A DNA stretch of 64,000 nucleotides, from positions 19,937 through 83,936 of the forward strand of contig MPNW01000484.1 in NCBI GenBank assembly GCA_011800805.1, in the 5' to 3' direction. The notes beneath the pieces are model-generated. The model saw only the letters and a program-made list of their open reading frames with translations, ran no database searches and was not told the origin of the DNA. This DNA comes from Hirudo medicinalis (taxonomy: Eukaryota > Annelida > Clitellata > Hirudinida > Hirudinidae). Below, one piece after another: positions 37,412 through 49,762 of this stretch (position 1 is the stretch's first letter; each line of letters opens with the position of its first letter). A program made the translations under genes and the position numbers.

Positions 37412-39882
37412 TGATGATGATTAACAACAACAACAACAATAATAATAATAGTACATAAACAAAGAGGTTCATTTGAAGGGTCACCATTCACGTGACCAGT
37501 GACACATAAACAGGCCCCCTGGTTAAGCGTAAATTTGCCTTGAAAACTAAAACCACAGCAAACTTTATGAGCACTCAGCACTCGTCAGACATTGAATAAA
37601 CAATGACTCTCTATTTGATAAGTGGTCAATTTATTCCTAAAATATTCCCAATTAAATGAGCAATAACACCCTCTATTTCTGCATTCAACTTAGCTCAGAG
37701 CGTTTAAAGCGTTTCTGACATGCCATGGCAGTCGTTCTTCGTCGTGCTCGCGTCGCCAAAAGCGCCTTCGGGAAGAGGTGCCGTGCAAATGGTTCGTGCC
37801 CCCCCCCCTGATGCTCGTGCTCACGGTAACGTAATGCGTGAATTTCACGAGCAAGTCCCGAGAAAGAGTCAAAGTGAACTGTCGTTAGGATCGTTGTCGT
37901 GTCAACGATTTAACGTCAAACCCCGTCGCTCAGACATCGAGTGCTTGGAAATGTTACTCGAATAAAAAATTACTTCCTACCTTGAAACGGTCTCACAAAA
38001 GAGGACCGTAACATCCTGAAGGGTGTCATAATCCTTTGTCGACTTCACAGGAACCATGGCGCTGACGTAGCTGATGGATGGCGACAATAGAAACACGATT
38101 CTTAGGATTAAAAAGACTTTCACGTGCTCGGGAATCCCGACCGGGCGAGCGGATGCAGAGTTCAAATCCCACGCGCTCGAAGGTTTCAGGAAGTATTAAC
38201 AAACTAATGAAACTAATGAAAAATCGAAATTCAAATTAATCCAGAAGATCCGCAGATATTTATTTCTTAATAAATTTTAAGCATCGATTTATGATCGACA
38301 ATAGCAATAAAAATAATTGCCTTAGATTTCTTAAAATTATTATTTATTAACAAAATTCACCTCAATTCAAAGTCAGCAAAGAGTTGGTCGAAATTAACCA
38401 GAGCGTCTTTGATCTGGCAGAAAATAGACACGATGTGAAAGCCAAACATCACGAACAAATGTGAAAAGATTATGCACAGATAAAAAAATAACGATCATCA
38501 AATCGTGCATAAAAAAATAATGATCATCAATAATAATCAATAATAATCATGATGATCGGCTTTCGTAAACATTCCATGGAAATAAATTTGAATTCAGAAT
38601 TTTGAATGAAAACCATCTTCCGACGAAGGAATGCCGAAATTAGTAAATTAATAATAAACGATGACAAACGGCCAAAGTGACCACAACGACGACCTAATGA
38701 CGGTTTCTAATCACGAAAGCGTCGAACTTTCACAAACCACATCGTTACGAATAAAGCCAAATAAATGACCAAAGGAGACGTCGAGTAACGAATGCAAATT
38801 ATTGTGACATTAATGAATAATTAATCAGTTCCAAAAACCTGCTGGGTATACGAGTAGAGGTTCCTGAAGCACTGCTCCCTCAGTAGACTCCTCAGTTCGT
38901 CGAGTTGTTTTGTGAAGGACTTTGCCAGTGGTCTCATGGTCATGCTCTCGATCTCCTTGTTGACGATGCTCGAACCAGCCGCCAGGCACTGCGCGAAGGA
39001 TGAAAACGAAACGTTGTGCCGAGGATATTTGGAATCTTCTGATCAAAACGGTTTTGCAAGACAAGTGAAAAACTCAAAATAATTGAAGATTTCATAATGA
39101 TCTTAATCACTGACCACTGATCTAAAAACATTTATCACTAAAAAAATAAAGCAGGATTCGTGCTTCATAAGCTTTCTTATAAATTTGTAGAGTTTATACC
39201 TAAGTCTGGGCATGCTCAAAATTGTTAAAGGATGGAATGACACTATTGACTGACTAATGTAAACTTACTGTAAGACTGTCAAACGAATTAATAATAAAAA
39301 TAATTAATCAACAAGATGCTAAAGATATGAAACTTTAGAGGAAGCCTGAACAAGTGTTTTGTTACACTAAAATTCTCCAGTTACCCAAGCACTAACCTCT
39401 GCTCCAAACCAGAGCTGTCCAGCCAAACTTTCCTGGAGTACTTCTTCAGGAAATTTGATTCTGTAATCTCTTCTGGCCCTGCTGTTCGGTATAATCTCCC
39501 TCATTATTTGCTCAACTATTGTGAGCACTGAATCCTGACGGTTCCTCAACTTCATGACCAAGCTGTTGCACCTGGCAGTGTCCTTCCTTCCATCAAAACT
39601 GTCCAGCTCAGAAGCCACAGCATTCAGTTCCTCGTCGGCGTAATAAAACTTGGCAAGGAGACTTTGGTCTGATCTCTGAGGATTGATATACTTCTTTAAA
39701 TCCAATAACACTGTTGATATGTAAAGTTTAACTAGACCCAACACATATCAACAACAACTTCACTCCCAAGTGAAATAATGTGCAAGGAATCTTATTCGAC
39801 ACCTGATTCACGAACTAATTCAAATACTTTAATAAACTACCCGTACTTTCGGCTTTAGTAGCCATTTCCTGAGAGAATTCAT
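31533..39882 (-). CDS. ZFYVE28: FYVE-domain protein ZFYVE28 / lateral signaling target protein 2 (LST2), 13 exons, 800 aa
   Basis: Endosomal regulator of EGF-receptor signalling in other animals. Exons: 39847-39882, 39397-39675, 38839-38988, 38361-38413, 37981-38070, 36775-36864, 35039-35140, 34097-34703, 32911-33278, 32543-32706, 32169-32387, 31894-32015, 31533-31655; every join is phase-consistent. The N-terminus [12 protein letters not shown] plus [18 protein letters not shown] is the LST2 hallmark. It is followed by [41 protein letters not shown] and [14 protein letters not shown] long low-conservation middle (exon 8) has a Glu/Asp-rich stretch. [11 protein letters not shown] and [17 protein letters not shown] precede the C-terminal FYVE zinc finger (about 723-793), which has [28 protein letters not shown] and VRACNAC. 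The usual RVC motif reads RAC, which may alter PI3P binding. Vertebrate orthologues are about 890 aa; most of the difference lies in the middle region. Confidence 0.93.
33917..34078. repeat. GATA/GACA microsatellite
   Basis: Tandem GATA with GACA variants, immediately before the end of ZFYVE28 exon 8 (intron side). About 100 bases further left, a 27-base unit (ACTTCTCAAGTTACTCACCT...) is duplicated in tandem at roughly 33762-33815. Confidence 0.85.
35155..35440. repeat. AT-only low-complexity tract
   Basis: Almost 290 bases of A and T in ATT/AAT/TATA order inside a ZFYVE28 intron. No gene. Confidence 0.9.
36573..36720 (+). mobile_element. SINE-like element, copy 3 (5'-truncated)
   Basis: Starts within the tRNA-like head at AGTCGTAATGTGTCGTG. 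Keeps the B-box TGTTCGAAACCC, the stem end CCTGCAC and the whole body with both GCGCTATATAAATG units, ending TACATTTACATTTACA. Lies in a ZFYVE28 intron just downstream of exon 6, antisense to the gene. Confidence 0.7.
37325..37452. repeat. (AAT)n / (GAT)n / (CAA)n microsatellite
   Basis: Compound trinucleotide array in a ZFYVE28 intron, producing spurious Ile/Leu/Tyr frames. Confidence 0.9.
37690..37830 (+). mobile_element. SINE-like element, degenerate copy
   Basis: ATGGCAGTCGTTCTTCGTCGTG, AAGCGCCTTCGGGAAGAGGTGC, AAATGGTT and CTGATGCTCGTGC follow the order of the other copies (AATGGCAACAGTCGTAATGTGTCGTG, AAGCGCCCTCGGGAAGGAGCGC, AAATGGTT, CTGACGCTACGC). The B-box region is lost and a C-run interrupts it. 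It is the oldest-looking copy. Confidence 0.45.
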
Positions 39883-40359
39883 CACAGAAACCTTCATACG
39901 ATGCCAGTTGAAACACCAACTGACATGTAAACTTACGTAAGTCAGTCGCCTTAGTCGGCCTGTTATTTGTAGAGATTATTAGCAGACTAAAATTGCATGC
40001 TACTCATATACAGAGGCTGTGAACAAAACCCAAGTTTATTAGTAAATTATTTAAAATGTGTATTTAAATTAAGAAATTAAAAATAAGCTAAAAAATAAAA
40101 GCTAGACGACGTGAGGCTGTTATTCTTCTCAAGATTTGACTATTTTTATGTAAATCAATTTTTAAACTTACAAGTATTTTAATGTTTTACTAAAAAAAAT
40201 GAAATTTCACTTAATAACTTAAATCGTGAAAATCATACTTTCTTACCTTTTCAGTCGTACCTCAGGAAGCGCGAGGGTTGAATATTTATAGCGGGGCACT
40301 TTTTACCTAAGACGGGATAAGTTTTATCTTAATTAGCAATTAGTTTATTGAGTTTAAGC
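39883..40359. promoter_or_regulatory. Probable bidirectional promoter region of ZFYVE28 and ECT2
   Basis: Only 477 bases separate the two divergent start codons, so both core promoters and 5' untranslated sequences must lie here or within upstream exons not seen. No TATA box or CpG-rich stretch is obvious. Confidence 0.5.
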
Positions 40360-43300
40360 ATGAGCTCAAATCGTTTTTACGCTAGTTCTGCTTTGGATAC
40401 TAGTCGAACGTCTCAAAATTCTCTAGCAGCATCCAGCGAACTAGGTAGCTGCTCATTTTTTTCTAATTTGGAAGCAATGTGGCAACAAATTAACGTTTAA
40501 AAGAATCGATTAAATATTTCAATGTGTTTTTTTTAACTACAAAAAGACAGCGTCGTTGTTGTTGGATTGCAATTGCGCCGTTCTGTTGCACTTAGAAAAG
40601 CGGTCGAGGTTTGTCTCAGCATACGATTCATTACATTTTTCTTTGCATTTTTTACGAGAGGGGCAAACTTTTTCAGACGCTGGGCATTGAAGTGACTTAT
40701 TCTGATACCGGCCTAGAATTTAAGAATGATTCTGACATTACCTTTGTGCTCGAACATTTTGAGGGAACTTCATTCAAGACTCTGAAAGAATGCAGACGAC
40801 ACCGAATCATATCCTCTGGACTTTTGATATATTCAGCAAAAAAAAGCCAAGAGGTTGTTGATAGTTGTCATGGAGATGTAATAATGACTTTAAGCTATGT
40901 TTGGACTATCCTCTAACTTTCTTTACATTTAGATTCCCTACAGAGTGAAACCTCTTTACTGTGTGTCAATGAAAGGGATCTACATGGCCTTCGACAAGGT
41001 TAAAAGCTGTGACCACAAAGTAGTAGAAAAGCAGTCACATTGGGTAAGGATTAAGTTGATTCACTTGAGAAATAAATAAAAATAGTGGCAAACGCTCTCC
41101 TCAAAACGTCTCGGTTTGAATTGGCAACCACGTTAAAAATGTTATCATACAATCTTGTGTACTTAAAACATGTTTTTAAACGTGTTTTTAAGGTGGCAAT
41201 GTTTATCTATCTAAAATGAAAATGAGTATTATGTGCTTTTATAAATATTATGTTTTCAATAAAAATTCAGTAAAGTTCAACAAATAAAAATGCATAGAGT
41301 TGACGTTGTCGGGAAGCTCAACCTCTTCTGTTCTTTCCCCACAGTCTGCACTTGCATCTTACATGGGGGCCATCCTCAAACCCGAGGTCACTTCAAGGAT
41401 AACTCACCTCGTTTCGTCCAATTCGACTTGCGACCAGTACAGGGTATGCAGGATTGAATGATGGATGCACTAATTAGTAATTAGTAATAATTAACGCAAT
41501 TAGTAACATGCTGTAATTGTTAAAGAAACGGCGGCACCAGTTTGACAAGTGTTGTTGCTTTGCAGATTCCAATTTAACGATTTTCTGTCCCTTTTAAGAT
41601 TTTTATTCATTCATTCATTTAAATAATTTCTTGTTTCATCTCGTCGTCATTCACTTTTCGTTCGTTTGATCTTAACTTGTTTTAAGAACATGTTCCCTGT
41701 TACGTACTTATCCGATAATCATCATCTCCAATTGCCAATTCAGAGAGCCGCAAGCTTGGACATCCCGGTCATGTCCTGGGAGTGGATTTACTACTCATGG
41801 GAGAGGAGGAATGATTTTGAATTCAGTGCAGTCTCTGAAAATGTCTTCGTTAGTTCGCGAATTGTCACTATGTCGTTGCAGTCAATTGAAGTAAATCGAG
41901 ATTGAATGATGGATCGATGGAATGGCTTATTTGATTGATCGATGATTACGAAAGCATCGGAAACCGCGTCGACGATTGAAAACCCGACGAATGCCCGACA
42001 GAATCAGTTCCGATGGAAGCCCTTCAAGGGTCTGTCGCTGATGTTCTTCCACTTCACGAAGGAGGAGAAAAGAAACATGGCCTCCCTCACCATCGAGAAC
42101 CGTAGGCAAACTTTGAATACGAGTTATCAATTGATTTATTATCATCACCTTGTATTAATCAATTTGTATTAGTATTGTTTTATAATAATAAACAGGCTTG
42201 AATAATTTTATAAAGGTCTCAAACCTTATTGCATTATTATTTTTATATAACCTAAAATATCACAGATTATGTCTGGTCAATGGTATGTTTGCTTGTTCGT
42301 ATTAGGCTGACGGTCTATAGGCTGTCAGTCGTTTTAACTGCATTCGTCGGGTCTTGAGTTCAAATCCTGGGGTTTATTTTATCCGATCCCCATAACAATA
42401 GATCTTCATTCTGAAAGGCTTAAGAGGCATGATATTTGGCTTGTAAGCTTAAAATGCTATTATCTCAGAGGGCACCGTCTTGTCGTCTGCCTCCTACTGC
42501 ACCCATTTCGTGGTCAACGAAAACAACGTCAAGTCGTTGGACGGGGTTAACATACCGGAAGAAGCCTACATAGTAACGTCGAAAGTGAGTATTTTAAGTC
42601 GAATCGGTTGTTGTACGTGACGACTCTGTGCATTTGAACGTGTAACGATGAGTCGAGGCATTGAATGTCGACGTGGTCGTAAGTCGTGTTACGATCGGAA
42701 ATTTCACTCGACATCGTCCTCGTCGTAATCCCACACTGTTTCACGTGTTGTTTTTAATGAGATTCTTAAAACGCAAAGAACCACCACTACCATGACTCAA
42801 TTAATTACCCAGAATTACTGCTTATAATCTGCTAAGAGATCAGTCTCTTATAATTTATCTCTTTTTCTGACCGACCTTCGTGACCTTCTTCTCGACCTTG
42901 CAGTGGTTCTGGTCGAGCATCCTCATAGTGGCCCGTGCGGAGGAGAGTCTCTTCGGCTACCCGTCAGAGGATTGGAATGCTTCTAAGGAGAGAAAGGTTT
43001 GCCTTGCCCGGATTAGTAATTGTAATTTGATTTTCGATATTACTTAATATAATGATAATGATAATGATTAAAATGGCACTGGCTACATATAATTATGACA
43101 TAATAATTACATGATAGTTATTATATTTTATTATAATGTCATAAAATCACTTTGTATGTGGTTTTGATTCGCATACCGTGAGCAATGAATAAGAAATTTC
43201 GTAGCATTTCTTAACTTTAATAATTAATAATTATAATATGCAATATATAATAACATTTTTTAAATGATCACTATTTGTTATTACATTGTTTCACCTTCAC

Positions 43301-43787
43301 ACTCGCTACAGTTCCAACAGAGGCCCGAACCTCACCTCTCGAGAACAGAGTCCGAACAGCGGAGGTACGTCCAAGACGACCTCAACAAACTCGTGAAGGA
43401 AGTCGACCCTGAATTCGGAGACCTCAACTCCAGTGACCTCGACGATCCTGCCAGCCCCTCGAGGGAAAATCAGTTGCACCTGCAAGCAGGTCGTCAGCAA
43501 ATCAAGGACAGGGCTGCCGTTCGTGGACCGAGGTGTAAGAGGGAGAACACCATATGCGAGCTGTACAAGACCGAGTGCAACTACTTGGTTGTGCTCACGA
43601 CTATTGTCAAGGCAAGTTGTATGATTGTCATACTTTTTTGATACAATGATTGTGGCTGTTGTCGCGCGACTTCAAGAGACGACATGGGAACAACATTGTT
43701 TATTCTGTGTTCTTACGTTTGTAATTTAGAAAAAAACATTAAAAAATGTTTGTAATTTTGTTTTATTTCTTGTTATTATTGTTGTTG

Positions 43788-43845
<58 letters not shown>

Positions 43846-46800
43846 ATTAATTAGATGCAACTATTACCAAAAATACATCTTTCATCTTATTTCCAATCAC
43901 TATTTTTGACCTTTAATCCTTTCCCATTTCCACAGAAAATCAAAGAGGGGGCGGAGAATGAGTTCCAAAGGGGTGGAGCCATCCTGAATCCCCAGGAATC
44001 AAAGGAGTTGTTTGAGGGGATCATACCAATCAGGAACCTCCACTTGGAAATCAAGGCGGAGCTCGAGAAGCTCGTCAACGACTGGGATGGACCGAGGACT
44101 GTGGGAGACATTTTCTTGGAGCAGGTGATGATGATGATGATGGGACGGGATGGGGATGCTACTGGAATTGGCCAAGGATGGTGGGAGACCTCTTACTGGA
44201 ATAGATAATAATGATGATAGTTGTTGTAATGATGATGATGATGATATGATGTTGATGATGATGACGACGATGGTGGTGGTGGTGGTGGTGAATCTAGGAT
44301 GGTAATGTCATGAATTCAGGAGAGCTTATCATGTTGTTACTGTTACAGTTATCATTGTTGATATGTAAGGATGTGTTGTTATGCAATGTATGTTCGGATA
44401 TATTGCTAAACAACTTATATACATGGATATATTGCCAGGATCATCAACATTAAAGACCTTAAACGGCAGACGTTAAACTCATTTCAGTCTGACCGGCTCC
44501 TCAAGTGCTATCCGCAATTCATAAACTTCTTCGAGGCCACCCACAAGGCCATCCAGACGTACCGAGACAAGAAACCCAGATTCAGGGCATTTTTGTGTGT
44601 AAGCATCTTCAATAATTAGTTAGTTAGTTAGTTAGTAAAGATATCGATAACCAGATAATGTAATCGATAAAGTAAAAACATTTCCGTTCGATGTCATTCT
44701 CGTCACGAACTTTTACCGTCGCCACTGTTATGGTGGCACCGAATAGTTCTTCTAAACGACGTCTCGTCGGCTATTGGCGACGACATTACTTTCAAAGCAA
44801 GGGCGATCGATTTCAGCTCTGCCAGACCTTTCCTGAATGCGGCAAGCAGTCTTTGGAGGAACTCATGATCAGACCCGTGCAGAGGCTCCCGAGTGTCCTA
44901 CTGCTTCTCAAAGGTCTTTGTCGCGGTTATCGATGATGATGATGATGATAATGATGATGACGACGACGACAATGATGATGATGATGATATATTTATGTGA
45001 TATGCAATACAAATTCCAATATTGTTAATTAGAAATTTTATTATTAGCGATATTATTACCATTACAAATAATTATATATAATAATTATTAATATTATTAC
45101 ATAATCATTATTATTTACTTCTTCAATGCTCTGATCATTCTGTAACATTGCTATTATGATACCTGCACTAATAACCATCATTGGTGCATCTTGCCTTTTG
45201 ACACCATCATCATCATCATCATTTTGTCAGCAGCATCATTATCATTAATATCAATAATCAATAATAATAATAATAATGTTAACAAACGCTGACTCAATTG
45301 TGATAGCAGTCATAAAATGCAGAAATAGAAAAGATGACCCCAGTGGAGCACAGGGACTCTGAATCCCTCAGAGCAGCTTTGATTGCCTTGGATAAGGTCC
45401 TGCAGTAAGTTCAGTCAATGATTTTCTTTTGTTGAACCAAACAAGTAAGCAAAAAATGCACATGCAAAGAACAGCAGGGCAAAATTATGACTTGGGATTA
45501 ATCCTACAGGAATGACATCCTGCTGCATCGATAACCCCTGCCATATTTGAATATCTAGCTATGAGTTTAAGGAATATTTGTATGTTGTACTTGTTTTTGA
45601 TTCATGAATTTCCCATGTGATCACGTTCCTGGTTTGCTATTGGTTGGGATGCCTATGATCAATTATATAAATATATGTGGTGTTTGTGTTGATTACTGTT
45701 GCTCAGAGTTTAGTGTATTTTCACTGAGATGTTTCTCCAAGGATTGAGTTGGCTGGTTTTTGCATGGTTTTTTAACCACTGGTCAGGGTTTTGCTTATAT
45801 CCTCATCTAATTTAAGCTCTTTGTTTTTTTATGAAGGGAGATCATGTTAGCAAATGATGATAAGTTAATAATGATGATAAGATAATCACATAACGATGAC
45901 TAACTCGAGCGGTTTATTTGTTCAAATAGAGAAATAAATGAAAACAAGAGGCAACTGGAGTCGCACTTGACACTCTTCAACACTGTGGCGCTGGTGGACA
46001 AAGCCCCAGTAAGAGATTGATCTTTGAATGTAGATGATGATGATGATGATGATGATGATTGAATAAGCTTTTATTTCTGGAATTTCGTGAATTTGCATTA
46101 GCTGGATGGGGTTTTGCAAATTTGCACTATGCAAATGTTCTCAAAGTAATATTAATTATTTTGAATATTTATTAATATTAATTATTTAAATTATAATTTT
46201 AAATGTGACCTTTAGATGCATTTAATTACAATATTTAATTACAATATTAAATTTCTAATGTAATCTGTATAGATATCTATACAAAGGTGATGACAAAGTT
46301 CAGGACATAATAACTGCATAATTATTTGTTTGGTATACCGTATTTTCCCCACGTATAACACGCTCCCGCGTATAACACGCACTTGATTTTGACAAGCGCG
46401 AAAAAGCGGAAATGTAAAAAATGTGAACAAATCTTCAACCACTGCACAAGACGCACCCAGTTTTTAGACCTTAAATTTTTTGAACGAAAGTGTGTCTTCA
46501 ACATCTGAAAATATGGTACTTCATGAAATTTTCACAAATGTTGTTCATCTTTCTCAAAAGCATTAATGATGAACGATAAACACGTTTCAGTCAACTCTCT
46601 TGTCGGAGAGTCGCTGGTTCGTCTGTCGGATGGACTGCGTGGAGGTCACGGACCGTCTGGACATGAACGGCCATCTCTTGACCTTGTTCGTTTTCTCGGA
46701 CTGTCTCGTGGTGAGCTGTCTCGTTTCTTTAAGAAGATGTTTATTTTCTTCCTTGACCATATTCCATACTCATCTCATAGCATCATTATCGAATTCTTCA

Positions 46801-47812
46801 TCCAAGTGGCAGTTCACCAAGCATCTTGATCATCATCATCATCATCATCGTCATTGCCCTTTTTTTTCTTCAGATCACCAAAAAGAGGTCATCATCCAGA
46901 TCCAAACAGCCCTACAAATACCTGGAAACTCAGGAGTTCCGATCCATCAAAAGGATTGTGAACATTTTGGACGGAGAAGGTAGGCACATTATTGATTATA
47001 TTGTTTTATTCAATGACTGCTATAGTCTAATAATGGAGTTATTTCTTCATGAAAATGGTCAATTATTTATTGTGCATTGTTACCTGTTCTTATTTTTAAA
47101 ATTATTATCAGCATCTTATTTTTTTTTATTATAGATATGTCCTTAAGATCAACTTAAAACATCTCTAATCACATTAAATTAAGACTTTTCGTGCAGTTTG
47201 GCTGAATGGGTTACGTTCCTGCATTCGGTGGTAATGGCAACGGTCGACAAAGTGTCGTGTTCGAAACCCAGCCTGCACTGCCGCAAGCGCCCTCGGGAAG
47301 GAGCGCTGTATAAATGGTTAGAAAAAGCGCCTCTGACGCCATGCACCTGGCGCTATATAAATGAACTACATTTACTTTTCATCCGTGATTACGTCACTGT
47401 AATCGTCATCACCTCGGTCTGTCGATCGGAACAGGCAATACAGAGTCAATTGGTGTCATAGTAGCGAGCACCAACGATGACATCATCCTCATGGCATTCG
47501 TCCTGAAAGATGGAGATTCATTCGAAAAGGAGAATTTCGTCAAAGTTCTCTCCACCAACATCTGCAACTTTGTCTGCATCGCTAAACCTGTAGGTGGAAT
47601 ATGGTGCCTTGATGATGATGGTGGTGGTGGTGATGATGGCGATGGCAGTGACGTCACTTTTATCGTTAGATTTAATCGATTAGTAATTACCTATTATCAG
47701 TTGTTCAATTAATTTTCAGGCCGAATTTGTGGCAGCAAGGAAGAACTGGGAACTTGGCCTCGACTCTTCCAATGCCCCCCGAAGGACCAACACCCTCTCG
47801 AGGTTTGGATAT

Positions 47813-47863
<51 letters not shown>

Positions 47864-49762
47864 TGCATCAGCCATCACAGTCATATCCTCACCTAGATAT
47901 GCTCTCCTTCATTGGAGACTGTGTGATTATTCAAGCTTTTAAGCTGCACCATCTGAACTTAAATCTCTGCTCAGATTAATTCCCTTCGAGACGTGAAGGA
48001 TGAAAATACTTCGGCACCCTTCATACCTTGCAGATTGCTCAGGAGGAGTGGATTGAACTTCGGGCGATCGCCGTCTCAGAACAAGGGAGCCTTTCGTGCT
48101 CCGGCACAACCGGCCAACGACAGCCGTGCGGACTTCCGTGCCTCCACGTTTTCTCTGGCCAGCAGCTGCTCGAGCGTGAGCACGATAGCTGGATTCAACC
48201 TGAATGAATCGGTGAGTAAAAATGTTTGTAATTGCATCAATGAAAGAAATATGAATCAAGGATCCATTTTTAACGAATATATATTATCATTATTATTTTA
48301 TTATTATTTATTTATTATTATTATTATTTTATAATTCTATTGCATTTTTGTTGTTGAAATAATACTATTTACCCATTTAGTATAAAAATAAATGTCTGTA
48401 TGCATCATCTTGGTTATCCTTGCCTTCGGTTCATGTGAGGACTCTTTTGATGTGAACTTTCCAGGAGAACGTTGCCGACGATCTGAACGAAACGGTGATA
48501 CACACTCCGGCCAACAGGAGAAGGGAGACGTTTGCAGTGAGTGACTCAACAATTTTATGGGACGATCAGCACGTCGATGGCTGCCTATCGTTGCTCTCAT
48601 AGCAACGTTGAGAGAGATGCTAGTGTTGATTGTAATGATGGTGATGGACAATTATTTAGCGCATTACAATTAATTAATCTATTATTATTTACTTTATTAT
48701 ATTATTTGTAATTAATAGTAATTAATAGAGGTAATTAAAGGTAAAATTAAAGAGGTAATTATTAGAGGTAGAGATCTACCTTTAAATCTAAAGCATACAA
48801 GGAAAATCATGTCATATTTTGCCCTTAATCCCCCCCCCCCCCCCATTCATTGATGGGTGTCTTTCAGGCCCGTTCGCAGATCCATAGCGAGAGGAGGACA
48901 CAGGTTTTTTGAGATTGTGGGATGTTACGATGTTCCAACTAACCGTTATCGTGTTGCTGTTTTAGCGGCACTTTCTATTCTCAAGATTAAGATGATTATT
49001 GGTGTTTATATTTTTTGACTAACACTAGATTTGTTCGTTCGTTTATGTTCTTGTCGATGACGTTAGATTTTGTCAGCGAATTTTGTTCGGTCGTCCGAGA
49101 TCAATTGATGTGTTGTTAGCCCTCATGTTCTTGTAGATTTGTTTCTATTGGGGCATGTCAGTGGATCTAAAATCAAACAATTATTTTCTCTTGAGATTGT
49201 GGCTAACATCCTCATAGGACTTTAATACCTACACTGATATCTCCATTGAGTATCTGCAGTCGTGTATTTTTTTTATTCTGACTTTAGAAGAATTATTTCT
49301 TAGTTCTCGCATCGTGACACGTCACACTCATCACCAGATAACCATCATCATCAGCACCATTGTCATCATCTTCATATTATGTATTGAGTAACTTTTGAGT
49401 AACTCTCAAAAGGGGTTTACAGCCTGTTTATCATGACAACTTATTCAACAGGAAAGGGTCAATGTCTTCCTGGCAAATTTGGGACAGTGCACTCCACAGC
49501 CTAAGAAGAAGACTTTCCTAGATGGAGTCGTCAGAAGTTCTTCCATCACCTCACCCAGTACAAAATTGGTTGGAATTTTTTAAATTTAATTTTTTTTTGT
49601 TTTTTTTTTTTCAATAAAATATAGTTAATATCAATGCAGTGATTGTGATATATATTTCTTTTTATTAGCACGTTTCAATCATAATATTAAGAATTGAAGT
49701 TATTCGTTTGTTAACTGCAGACGCACAACAGTTCGTCTGCTTCGAGTAGCAAAGGAAAATAA
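40360..49762 (+). CDS. ECT2: ECT2 Rho guanine-nucleotide exchange factor (BRCT-DH-PH), 24 exons, 902 aa
   Basis: Activates RhoA at the cell equator during cytokinesis. Exons: 40360-40444, 40547-40608, 40677-40853, 40933-41043, 41345-41443, 41744-41842, 42002-42101, 42469-42584, 42904-42996, 43312-43611, 43936-44124, 44488-44598, 44817-44913, 45323-45404, 45930-46008, 46591-46710, 46874-46979, 47435-47589, 47720-47802, 48034-48211, 48465-48536, 48868-48903, 49452-49568, 49721-49762. The total is an exact multiple of three, and 902 aa is close to human ECT2. Residues about 30-115 form BRCT0; BRCT1 and BRCT2 follow (VKPLYCVSMKG, WEWIYYSWERRND, WFWSSIL) to about 315. The DH domain is at about 395-590 (ELYKTECNYLVVLTTIV, CGKQSLEELMIRPVQRLPSV). 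The PH domain follows to about 750, then a Ser-rich basic tail. The intron after exon 10 uses a GC donor. Confidence 0.94.
43788..43841. repeat. (ATT)n microsatellite
   Basis: Pure ATT units in the ECT2 intron before exon 11. Similar GAT/CAT runs occur at 44126-44290 and 44935-44990 in neighbouring introns. Confidence 0.9.
46336..46518. mobile_element. MITE-like element with 12-bp terminal inverted repeats
   Basis: The element begins TACCGTATTTTC and ends GAAAATATGGTA, an inverted repeat with one mismatch over 12 bases. It spans 183 bases and contains the repeated motif CGTATAACACGC near the left end. It has no coding capacity. It lies in the ECT2 intron between exons 15 and 16. No clear target-site duplication can be read at its edges, so the superfamily is not assigned. 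Confidence 0.6.
47191..47379 (+). mobile_element. SINE-like element, copy 4 (complete)
   Basis: Starts GTGCAGTTTGGCTGAATGGG and has B-box GTTCGAAACCC and stem end CCTGCAC. The body includes AAGCGCCCTCGGGAAGGAGCGC and GCGCTATATAAATG, ending near TACATTTACTTTT. Sense orientation in an ECT2 intron, ending about 55 bases before exon 18. Confidence 0.75.
47814..47862. repeat. (CAT)n microsatellite
   Basis: About sixteen CAT units directly after the ECT2 exon 19 donor. Confidence 0.95.

Noticed and set aside
48826..48845. Poly-C run near an ECT2 exon as a regulatory signal
   Set aside because: It is most simply a strong polypyrimidine/slippage tract before the acceptor at 48867, with nothing further to support a special role.
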